A stretch of 38,230 bases of DNA from Acidimicrobiales bacterium (GTDB taxonomy: Bacteria > Actinomycetota > Acidimicrobiia > Acidimicrobiales > MedAcidi-G1): contig JAKURV010000021.1 in NCBI GenBank assembly GCA_022452035.1, forward strand, positions 1 through 38,230, in the 5' to 3' direction. Within the stretch, counting starts at the first letter, position 1, and the number at the start of each line of letters is the position of its first letter. Below, one piece after another: positions 1-6,133 of this stretch. The notes under the pieces are model-generated. The model was not told the origin of the DNA, ran no database searches, and saw only the letters and a list, made by a program, of their open reading frames with translations. Both the position numbers and the translations under genes were made by a program.

Positions 1-5
1 AGGTC

Positions 6-500
6 GTGGCGACAGCGACGGACGACCCGGTCCTACGACTTGCCGTGTTGGCCCGGTCGGCTGGAGGGATGGCGTCACGCCTCGTCGACCTGCGATTGTC
101 CGGAACAGATGTCAGACGGATTGCCGTCCTGGTGGATGGTGCAGACCGGATCGTCGAGGGTTCGACAGACGGGCCGTGGTCCGACGAACAGGTCCGCCGC
201 CTGGCCGTCGCCGTAGGACCGTCCCTAGACCCGGTGCTGGACTTCGTTGATCTGATCGGCGTGGAGACCGGTGACCTAGTGGCGGTAGTGGAGCGGCTCG
301 TGTCGGTCGGGGAGTTCGACGATCTGGGCCCGGCGCTAGACGGGGATGCCGTCATGGTTCTGCTCGACCTGTCGGCCGGGCCGGAGGTCGGTGAAGCTCT
401 GTCCTGGCTGGTCGACCTGCGGCTCAGAGAGGGCCGTGTGGCCCCCGACGAGGCTGCAACCCGGCTGGCCGACTGGTGGTCGACCCGGGCTGCCGGCTGA
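6..500 (+). CDS. Hypothetical protein, possibly a C-terminal part
   Basis: I do not recognise this 164-residue protein. It is rich in Val, Leu, Asp and Gly, has no cysteine, no signal peptide and no long hydrophobic helix, so it looks cytosolic and mostly helical. Two similar stretches (SRLVDLRLSGT near residue 24 and SWLVDLRLREG near residue 133) suggest a weak internal duplication. The first in-frame start is a GTG at the very window edge, and the frame stays open upstream, so the real start may lie outside. It ends about 50 bases before the DUF5318 gene, in the same direction. Its codon use resembles its neighbours, so it is probably a real gene. Confidence 0.6.
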   Translation: MATATDDPVLRLAVLARSAGGMASRLVDLRLSGTDVRRIAVLVDGADRIVEGSTDGPWSDEQVRRLAVAVGPSLDPVLDFVDLIGVETGDLVAVVERLVSVGEFDDLGPALDGDAVMVLLDLSAGPEVGEALSWLVDLRLREGRVAPDEAATRLADWWSTRAAG

Positions 501-553
501 TCGTTCCGCCTGGCCCTCCGGTTGGCCCCGTTCTTTTGATCTAGGGTTTGCTC

Positions 554-967
554 GTGGCGAGTCGGCGAACTGGCGAGGCGGTACAGGCCCACGAAGGGCT
601 CCTGCCCGTTCGTCGCCCGGCCGACGTCGACTACCGCTTGGCCCGCCAGACCACGCTCGACGGCTGGAGTCGGGGAAACGTGGGCCTAGATGTTCTATGC
701 GATGCCCAACCGATGCTGCGGCGGAATGCCGTGGAGTGCGGAACCCCTACGTCGGAGACATGCCCGGTTTGTGAGGATCACGAGGTGGCCCACGTGACCT
801 ACGTGTTCGGTCCCCGCCTTCCGGCCCACGGCCGGTGCATCTCGACACCCGGGGAATTGGCGCGCCTCGATGCCCGACAGGCCAACCTGACCGGATACGT
901 GGTTGAGGTGTGCCCGTCTTGTGGGTGGAACCACCTGGTCCGGATCACCTCTCTGGGCCGGGGCTGA
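554..967 (+). CDS. DUF5318 family protein
   Basis: The protein is about 137 residues long and matches the actinobacterial DUF5318 pattern: a basic N-terminus with LARQTTLDGWSRGNV, then DVLCDAQP, a first CPVC pair (near residues 70-73), the conserved YVFGPRLP stretch, and a second pair in EVCPSCGWNHL (near residues 120-123). The two CxxC pairs suggest a structural metal site such as a zinc ribbon, which is inference. The family has no established function. In Mycobacterium a homologue also sits just upstream of the rpsF-ssb-rpsR-rplI-dnaB cluster, so the context is conserved. I chose GTG 554 because AGGG lies seven bases ahead. A TTG at 548 would add two residues. Confidence 0.8.
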   Translation: MASRRTGEAVQAHEGLLPVRRPADVDYRLARQTTLDGWSRGNVGLDVLCDAQPMLRRNAVECGTPTSETCPVCEDHEVAHVTYVFGPRLPAHGRCISTPGELARLDARQANLTGYVVEVCPSCGWNHLVRITSLGRG

Positions 968-1126
968 CTGCCGACCGATCCTCCCGAGATTCGGTGTCAC
1001 ACCCGGCGGCCATGCTCAGGGGGTGGACACGGGTCGGACCTCAGAACGGACGGCGGTAGCCTCTGGTTGCTTCCACGTAGGCCGGTACACCGGTCGAATC
1101 GAGAAGCGTGACAACCCATTCCCCCT

Positions 1127-1168
1127 GCCCCACTGCGGGGCCCCGGGCGCGCCAAGGGGCGACGCCCG
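1127..1168 (+). promoter_or_regulatory. Two hairpins in the rpsF leader, candidate S6:S18 control element
   Basis: Two adjacent inverted repeats precede rpsF. The first is GCCCC-ACTGC-GGGGC at 1127-1141. The second, at 1144-1168, pairs CGGGCG with CGCCCG and CGCC with GGCG around an AAGG loop, leaving one bulged A. The second hairpin ends about 25 bases before the ATG. In many bacteria the rpsF leader mRNA folds into a structure bound by the S6:S18 complex that represses translation. The position fits, but I cannot confirm the specific CCG-bulge motif by eye. The rest of 968-1193 shows no gene, and no promoter I would commit to. Confidence 0.35.
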
Positions 1169-1193
1169 AGTCCAGAGGAGGTGAGTGCCTGCC

Positions 1194-1550
1194 ATGCGGG
1201 CCTACGAGATCATGATCATCTTGGACGGCGACCTCGACGAGGAAGCCGTTGCGGCCAGCCTGTCGAAGGTGACCGCCAACATCGAATCTGAAGGCGGCCG
1301 CATCGCGTCTGTGCTGGATTCCGAGCCCTGGGGCCGACGACGGTTCGCCTACCGGATCAACCACAAGTGGGAGGGCGTCTACGTCGTCCTCGCCGTGGTG
1401 ACCGATGCGGGCAACCTGGACTCCACCGACCGCATCCTTCGACTAGCGGACCGTAGTGAGGTAGTTCGCCACAAGATCATGCGCCTGCCCGAGGCCGAGG
1501 CAACCCGTCGCGGCCTGCTCGGCGAAGCGTCACCGGCCGAGGCCGGTTAA
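1194..1550 (+). CDS. rpsF: 30S ribosomal protein S6
   Basis: S6 binds 16S rRNA in the platform of the 30S subunit together with S18. The 118-residue protein starts MRAYEIMIILDGDLDEEAV, contains the family stretch EPWGRRRFAYRINHKWEGVYVV, and ends with RSEVVRHKIMRLPEAEA. The ATG at 1194 is preferred over the in-frame GTG at 1185. The strong ribosome-binding site AGAGGAGGTG (1174-1183) sits almost on top of the GTG but at a usable distance from the ATG, and family members normally begin MRxYE. It is the first gene of the rpsF-ssb-rpsR-rplI set, 15 bases before ssb. Confidence 0.95.
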   Translation: MRAYEIMIILDGDLDEEAVAASLSKVTANIESEGGRIASVLDSEPWGRRRFAYRINHKWEGVYVVLAVVTDAGNLDSTDRILRLADRSEVVRHKIMRLPEAEATRRGLLGEASPAEAG

Positions 1551-1565
1551 GGAACGGAGAGAAAC

Positions 1566-2015
1566 ATGGCATTTGATAACAACGTGGTCATCGTCGGGAA
1601 CGTCACCCGCGACCCCGAACTTCGCTTCATCCCGAGCGGCACCCCAGTGACAAGTTTTGGTCTTGCCTGGAACCAGCGAAGTAGTCAGGGTGGTGAAGAA
1701 AAGGCCCACTATTTCGACGTCACTTGTTGGCGTGAACTTGCTGAAAACGTGGCTGAGTCGATCAGCAGGGGTAGTCGTGTTGTTGTATATGGCCGACTCG
1801 ACTACCGCTCCTGGGAGAACGAGAACGGCGAAAAACGCTCAGCTGTGCAGATAGTGGCCGATGAGGTTGCTCCGAGCATCCGTTGGGCCACCGCCGAGGT
1901 AACCAAGATCGATCGTCGCTCTGACAATGAAAGCGGTGCCGGCAGTTCTTCAGGACAAGGCGGCCAACCCACAGCCGGAGCGGGTGAACCGTTTCCGGAC
2001 GAGGAGCCCTTCTAA
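1566..2015 (+). CDS. ssb: Single-stranded DNA-binding protein
   Basis: SSB coats single-stranded DNA during replication, repair and recombination. The 149-residue protein has an OB fold at about residues 1-110 (VVIVGNVTRDPELRFIPSG, AHYFDVTCWRELAENVAES, SRVVVYGRLDYRSWENENG). A disordered Gly/Ser/Gln-rich linker follows, then an acidic tip ending DEEPF, the docking peptide for partner proteins. This order and length are normal. GGAGAG sits just before the ATG, and the stop overlaps the rpsR start by one base (TAATG). The gene is visibly richer in A/T codons than rpsF and rplI on either side. Confidence 0.96.
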   Translation: MAFDNNVVIVGNVTRDPELRFIPSGTPVTSFGLAWNQRSSQGGEEKAHYFDVTCWRELAENVAESISRGSRVVVYGRLDYRSWENENGEKRSAVQIVADEVAPSIRWATAEVTKIDRRSDNESGAGSSSGQGGQPTAGAGEPFPDEEPF

Positions 2016-2587
2016 TGGCCCGCCGCATGCCTCCCCGCCGTAACAAGAGCCGGGACGGCGCCCGTCGGGGCAAGAAGAAGGTCAGTCCGCTGACCATCGC
2101 CAAAGTCGACTTCGTCGACTACAAGGACACCGACATGCTCCGCAAGTTCGTCTCCGAGCGGTCCAAGCTGAAGACCCGCCAGAACACCGGCAACAACGAG
2201 AAGCAGCAGCGTGAGGTGGCCCGGGCGGTCAAAAACGCCCGGGAAATGGCCCTAATTCCTTACACAAACCGGGTTACCACGCAGCGCCGCGAGCGGCGGT
2301 CCGACGACCGGAGCGCCCGCGCTGATGGCCCGCCGCCCCGTCCGACCGCACCGCCTCCGGGTTCAGGTGACGAGGCCACCACCGAGGAGTTGGAGGCCGC
2401 CGAGTCAGTTGAGTCGGTCGAGGTCGTGGAGACGATTGAGGCCGAGGTGACAGATGAGCTGGTCGAGTCACTTGAGGCCGAGGTGACAGATGAGCCGGCC
2501 GAGTCACTTGAGGCCGAGATGACAGATGAGCCGGCCGAGCCACTTGAAGCAGTGGATGAGGAAGATGAGGAAGGAGCGGGGTCGTGA
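2015..2587 (+). CDS. rpsR: 30S ribosomal protein S18 with a long acidic repeat tail
   Basis: Residues 1 to about 90 are S18: a basic start, then DFVDYKDTDMLRKFVSERSK, a TGN turn, and REVARAVKNAREMALIPYT, which binds 16S rRNA beside S6. The cysteines of zinc-type S18 are absent: KVSPLT stands where KxCxFC is usual, and TGNN where TGNC is usual, so this is a cysteine-free form. S18 normally ends near residue 75-95. Here about 100 more residues follow: an Arg/Asp-rich linker, a Pro-rich stretch (about 105-116) and an acidic tail with a 12-residue repeat. The frame is open throughout, with a one-base overlap with ssb and a four-base overlap (GTGA) with rplI, so the tail is part of the gene and not an error-prone run-on. 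Confidence 0.93.
   Translation: MARRMPPRRNKSRDGARRGKKKVSPLTIAKVDFVDYKDTDMLRKFVSERSKLKTRQNTGNNEKQQREVARAVKNAREMALIPYTNRVTTQRRERRSDDRSARADGPPPRPTAPPPGSGDEATTEELEAAESVESVEVVETIEAEVTDELVESLEAEVTDEPAESLEAEMTDEPAEPLEAVDEEDEEGAGS
2429..2554 (+). repeat. 36-base tandem repeat coding the S18 acidic tail
   Basis: Three copies of a 36-base unit plus a half copy lie in the 3' part of rpsR. They encode ETIEAEVTDELV, ESLEAEVTDEPA and ESLEAEMTDEPA (residues 139-174), then EPLEAV. The second and third copies are nearly identical at the DNA level, which points to recent duplication. The unit length is a multiple of three, so copy-number change would keep the frame. Confidence 0.85.
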
Positions 2588-3030
2588 AGGTCCTCCTCCG
2601 TATAGACGTGGACGGTCTTGGTCGTACCGGAGACATTGTCGACGTGGCCCGGGGTTACGCCCGGAACTATCTAGTTCCCCGCGGGCTGGCTATCGAGGCC
2701 CTTGAGGGTGTGGCGGCCCAAGCCGAGGCCATGCAGCGCAAGCGCGCGTTGAAGGCAGCGGTTGACCGAAGCGATGCCGAGTTGGCGGCCGCCCAGATCT
2801 CCGGCGTGGTGCTCCAGGTGACGGCCAAGGCCTCCGACGAGGGCCGACTGTTCGGCTCGGTTGGTGTGGCCGAGGTGACCGAAGCCCTGGCCTCCCAGGT
2901 TGGCCTGGTGGTCGACCGTCGACAGGTGGTCGGTGAGACAGCCAAGGACATCGGCTCGCACGAATTCATTATCGAACTCCATGCCGAGGTCTCCGTGCCG
3001 GTGACCGTCGAGGTACAGGCCGAGGCCTGA
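2584..3030 (+). CDS. rplI: 50S ribosomal protein L9
   Basis: L9 binds 23S rRNA at the base of the L1 stalk. The 148-residue protein has the N-terminal rRNA-binding domain (MKVLLRIDVDGLGRTGDIV followed by RGYARNYLVPRGLAI, the family signature), a connecting helix at about residues 42-72, and the C-terminal domain with KASDEGRLFGSVGVAEVTEAL. Length and domain order are normal. The GTG start overlaps the rpsR stop (GTGA), so the two are translationally coupled. Confidence 0.96.
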   Translation: MKVLLRIDVDGLGRTGDIVDVARGYARNYLVPRGLAIEALEGVAAQAEAMQRKRALKAAVDRSDAELAAAQISGVVLQVTAKASDEGRLFGSVGVAEVTEALASQVGLVVDRRQVVGETAKDIGSHEFIIELHAEVSVPVTVEVQAEA

Positions 3031-3057
3031 CCCCCGTCGTGTCGTGGATCGTCCGCA

Positions 3058-3074
3058 GGTCCGATCTCCGGACC
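3058..3074 (+). terminator. Small hairpin after rplI, weak terminator candidate
   Basis: GGTCCG-ATCTC-CGGACC forms a perfect 6-bp stem 28 bases after the rplI stop. No T-run follows, so it is a poor intrinsic terminator and may only mark a processing or pausing site. The rest of the gap to dnaB (3075-3223) holds no gene I can support. Confidence 0.22.
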
Positions 3075-3223
3075 GGACGGCTGGCAATCCACAGGATGGG
3101 TCGCGATATCCCCGGTCGGAGCGGCGTGTTGGGGACCAGTAGCCGGAGTTTTCCCTCTAGCACCCCACAGGGCAGTCCGTGCATCCTTGGACTCATGGGT
3201 GGATGGGAGACCGGGGGGCCGAC

Positions 3224-4738
3224 ATGAGCGGGTCGCTCGATGACGATGGCGTGGACCAGACGAGCGAACCACCCGGTCCGGCGGACATGGCCCTTCCCGA
3301 CCTCCCGCCTCTCCCCGCCGATGTCCCGCTTCCCGAAGAACCACCGGACGACGATCACCACGATTCGCGAGCGTGGTCGGCTGACCGGGGTTCCCGCTCG
3401 GCCAACCGTTCGTCGGGTGCACGGGTCCCTCCGCACAACCTCGACGCCGAGGCCTCGCTCCTCGGCGCCATGTTGTTGTCGCGCGACGCCATTGCCGACG
3501 CGTTGGAGGTCGTCAACGCCGAGCACTTCTACAAGCCCTCGCACGGTCACGTGTTCGAGGCGATCTGTGGCCTGTACGCCTCGGGAGAGCCGGCTGATCC
3601 GGTCACCGTGGCTGAGGCCCTGACCCGGTCCGGACTGCTGGACCAGATAGGCGGACCGGGCCTGCTGTTGGAACTCCAGGCGTCGACTCCCGCCACCTCC
3701 AGCGCCCCCAAGTACGCCCGGATCATCCAGGAACACGCCACTCTGCGGGGCCTCATCGGTGCGGCCAACGAGATCGCTGAGATCGGCTACGGCCGACCCG
3801 ACGACGTGGTCAAGGCCGTGGACGAGGCCGAGAGCCTGGTGTTCCAGGTGGGTCAGGGACGGGTGACCGACTCCATGGCCCAGATCCGGAACCTCATTGA
3901 TGCCAACCTGGATCGCCTCGAAGAGTTGATGGAACGGGGAGACCACATCACTGGCACACCCACCGGCTACGAGGACCTAGACATGCTGTTGTCCGGCCTC
4001 CAGGACGAGTCGCTCATCATCGTCGGATCCCGGCCAGCCATGGGAAAGACCTCCTTCGGCCTCGGCTTGGCCACCCACATAGGGATCCGGTGCGAGCTAC
4101 CGACCGTGGTGTTCTCGCTGGAGATGAGCCAGATGGAGCTAACCCAACGGATCCTCTGCTCCGAGGCCCGGGTGGACGCCACCAACATCCGCAACGGACA
4201 GTTGAACTCCGACGACTGGTCGCGCATCAACCGTGGGGTCGGCAAGCTGAGCGAGGCCCATATCTGGATCGACGACAACCCGAATACCTCGGTCATGGAG
4301 ATCCGGGCCAAGGCCCGACGTCTCAAGAGCCGGGTCGGCAAGCTGGGGGTGGTTGTCGTGGACTACATCCAGCTCATGACCGGCCGTTCTACCGCGGAGA
4401 GCCGACAAGTCGAGGTCTCCGAGATCAGCCGTGGCCTCAAGATTCTGGCCCGTGAGCTGGGTTGCCCGGTGGTCGGCCTGTCACAGCTCTCCCGGGGCCT
4501 AGAGACGCGACAAGACAAGCGTCCGATGTTGGCCGACCTCCGGGAATCGGGGTCCATTGAGCAGGACGCCGACGTGGTGATTTTCCTATACCGCGACGAG
4601 GTCTACAACGCGGACTCCGTTGACCTGGGTACGGCCGAGGTCATTGTGGCCAAGCACCGTAACGGGCCGACGGGCACCGTAAAGCTGGCCTGGCTACCCC
4701 GCTACACCCGCTTCTCCAACATGTCGCGGGCTAGCTAA
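3224..4738 (+). CDS. dnaB: Replicative DNA helicase
   Basis: DnaB is the hexameric helicase that unwinds DNA at the fork. From ATG 3224 it has 504 residues. The N-terminal domain (VPPHNLDAEASLLGAMLLS, about 68-215) leads to a RecA-type ATPase with Walker A GSRPAMGKTS (268-277), Walker B VVVVDYIQLM (376-385), the ADLRESGSIEQDADVV segment (437-452) and the arginine-finger region AKHRNGPTG (476-484). No intein interrupts it. The first ~67 residues are an extra Asp/Pro-rich, probably disordered extension compared with DnaB of about 440-460 residues. An in-frame ATG at 3179 would add 15 residues, but 3224 has a G-rich site just upstream and a better-looking start. Confidence 0.95.
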   Translation: MSGSLDDDGVDQTSEPPGPADMALPDLPPLPADVPLPEEPPDDDHHDSRAWSADRGSRSANRSSGARVPPHNLDAEASLLGAMLLSRDAIADALEVVNAEHFYKPSHGHVFEAICGLYASGEPADPVTVAEALTRSGLLDQIGGPGLLLELQASTPATSSAPKYARIIQEHATLRGLIGAANEIAEIGYGRPDDVVKAVDEAESLVFQVGQGRVTDSMAQIRNLIDANLDRLEELMERGDHITGTPTGYEDLDMLLSGLQDESLIIVGSRPAMGKTSFGLGLATHIGIRCELPTVVFSLEMSQMELTQRILCSEARVDATNIRNGQLNSDDWSRINRGVGKLSEAHIWIDDNPNTSVMEIRAKARRLKSRVGKLGVVVVDYIQLMTGRSTAESRQVEVSEISRGLKILARELGCPVVGLSQLSRGLETRQDKRPMLADLRESGSIEQDADVVIFLYRDEVYNADSVDLGTAEVIVAKHRNGPTGTVKLAWLPRYTRFSNMSRAS

Positions 4739-4748
4739 GGACCGATCG

Positions 4749-4952
4749 GTGTTCTTGGGCGAAGACATCCTGGGCTGGCTGCTGCTGGCTCTTGGAGGGG
4801 CCATGGCCGTGGGCAATGCCGCGGCTCTTGTCCGACCACCACGACAACGAGACGACGGAGACCTAGTCCGTCCTCCAGTGTGGCGGAGCGTGCTCTACAT
4901 CGTCCTGGGCACCGTTGCCGCGCTCTGGGCCATAGCCAGCCTGAGCGGCTGA
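4749..4952 (+). CDS. Small two-helix membrane protein
   Basis: This 67-residue protein has two hydrophobic segments (about residues 7-27 and 47-65) separated by a charged, Arg/Asp-rich loop with PPRQRDDGD. It begins at GTG 4749, with AAGGA at the dnaB stop about eight bases ahead, so it is likely co-transcribed with dnaB. I do not recognise the family. The coding signal is good and the helices are clean, which supports a real small gene. It lies between dnaB and the MscS-type channel, and no function can be assigned. Confidence 0.6.
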   Translation: MFLGEDILGWLLLALGGAMAVGNAAALVRPPRQRDDGDLVRPPVWRSVLYIVLGTVAALWAIASLSG

Positions 4953-5002
4953 TCCTTGTCGTGGCCCCCGGGGGACTACCGTCCGGCGGGGAGGTGGCGT
5001 CG

Positions 5003-6109
5003 ATGCCTGAAGCGGTGACGACCGAGTTGCAAGCCGGCCTTGTGGATGCCTGCGGGGAGTCCCCGGGTTTCATCTGTGAGTGGATCTGGGACACAACGGA
5101 TAACGAGGCTCTAGCCGGGCTCGTGGACTGGTTGATCGAGCGTCCACTCAAGGTGGCGGTCATCCTGGTCGGCGCCCTGGTCGTGAACCGCCTAGTGAAG
5201 CGGGCCATCGACCGAATGGTCAGCCGCCTCGTGGAATCAAGGACCCGGGAGGAAGGCGAAGCTGAAGCCGAGTCATCAGCCCGACTGGCCCGGCTAGGGC
5301 GCCGGGCCCGGGGCAGACTCCAGAAGATTCACGACCAGGCCGAGCGCTCGCGACAGCGGGCAGTGACCCTGGGAGTGGTGCTTCGCGGCCTGGCGGGAGT
5401 TGCCGTCTACGCCCTGGCCCTCATGGTGGCCCTCGGAGAGTTAGGGCTAGACCTCGGTCCGCTGATTGCCGGTGCGGGCATCGTCGGCCTAGCCATCGGT
5501 TTCGGCGCCCAGTCGCTGGTGTCCGACTTCATCGCCGGGATCTTCATAATCATCGAAGACCAGTACGGGGTGGGCGACATCGTGGACGTGGGAGCCGCTT
5601 CGGGCACGGTCGAGAAGGTGACCCTGAGGACCACGATCCTGCGAGACATCGACGGAGCGTTGTGGGTGGTCCCCAACGGTGAAATCCGCCGGGTGGGCAA
5701 CTCCTCGCAACTTTGGGCCCGCACGGTGCTCGACGTGGACGTCGCTTACGACACGGACATCGACCTGGCGGCCAGCGTCATCAAGGAGGTGGCCGACAGC
5801 GTCTGGCAGGAGGAGGTGGAGTCAGCCACCATTATCGAGGAACCCGAGATCTGGGGCGTGCAGAGCTTCGGCGCCGACGCCATCTCCATCCGCCTAGCCG
5901 TCAAGACGGAACCCAATGAGCAGTGGGCCACGGGACGCCTCATTCGGGCCCGCCTCAAGAAGGCCTTCGACGCCAACGGTATCGAGATCCCGTTCCCCCA
6001 GCGGACGGTGTGGATCAACCAGGTCTCGGAGCGCACCACGGTGGTTCCCGAGACCGAGGTTCGCGACGATCTTCTGGAGCGTCGATCTGGCAGCGATGGC
6101 GACGAGTAG
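5003..6109 (+). CDS. mscS: MscS-family mechanosensitive ion channel
   Basis: MscS-type channels open under membrane tension to release solutes after osmotic downshock. The 368-residue protein has a hydrophobic helix at about residues 48-66, a long charged helical stretch (about 75-122), a second helix (about 125-147), and the pore-lining TM3 with its Gly/Ala pattern (LIAGAGIVGLAIGFGAQ, 154-170). The conserved DFIAGIFIIIEDQYGVGDIV and the beta domain follow (TLRTTILRDIDGALWVVPNG). ATG 5003 has GGGGAGG at the right distance, and an upstream open frame back to 4880 only overlaps the previous gene. It is the last plus-strand gene before the convergent paa/liv run. Confidence 0.9.
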   Translation: MPEAVTTELQAGLVDACGESPGFICEWIWDTTDNEALAGLVDWLIERPLKVAVILVGALVVNRLVKRAIDRMVSRLVESRTREEGEAEAESSARLARLGRRARGRLQKIHDQAERSRQRAVTLGVVLRGLAGVAVYALALMVALGELGLDLGPLIAGAGIVGLAIGFGAQSLVSDFIAGIFIIIEDQYGVGDIVDVGAASGTVEKVTLRTTILRDIDGALWVVPNGEIRRVGNSSQLWARTVLDVDVAYDTDIDLAASVIKEVADSVWQEEVESATIIEEPEIWGVQSFGADAISIRLAVKTEPNEQWATGRLIRARLKKAFDANGIEIPFPQRTVWINQVSERTTVVPETEVRDDLLERRSGSDGDE

Positions 6110-6133
6110 TCGCTGGCTGGGCTTTCGGTCCGG

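Noticed and set aside
2969-3946. A 325-codon minus-strand open frame across the rplI-dnaB gap.
   Set aside because: It overlaps dnaB, which has all helicase motifs; no family features are visible in the minus-strand product.
4880-5002. An upstream extension of the MscS protein to 4880.
   Set aside because: It would overlap the small membrane protein gene, reads as Arg/His-rich shadow sequence, and ATG 5003 has a much better ribosome site.
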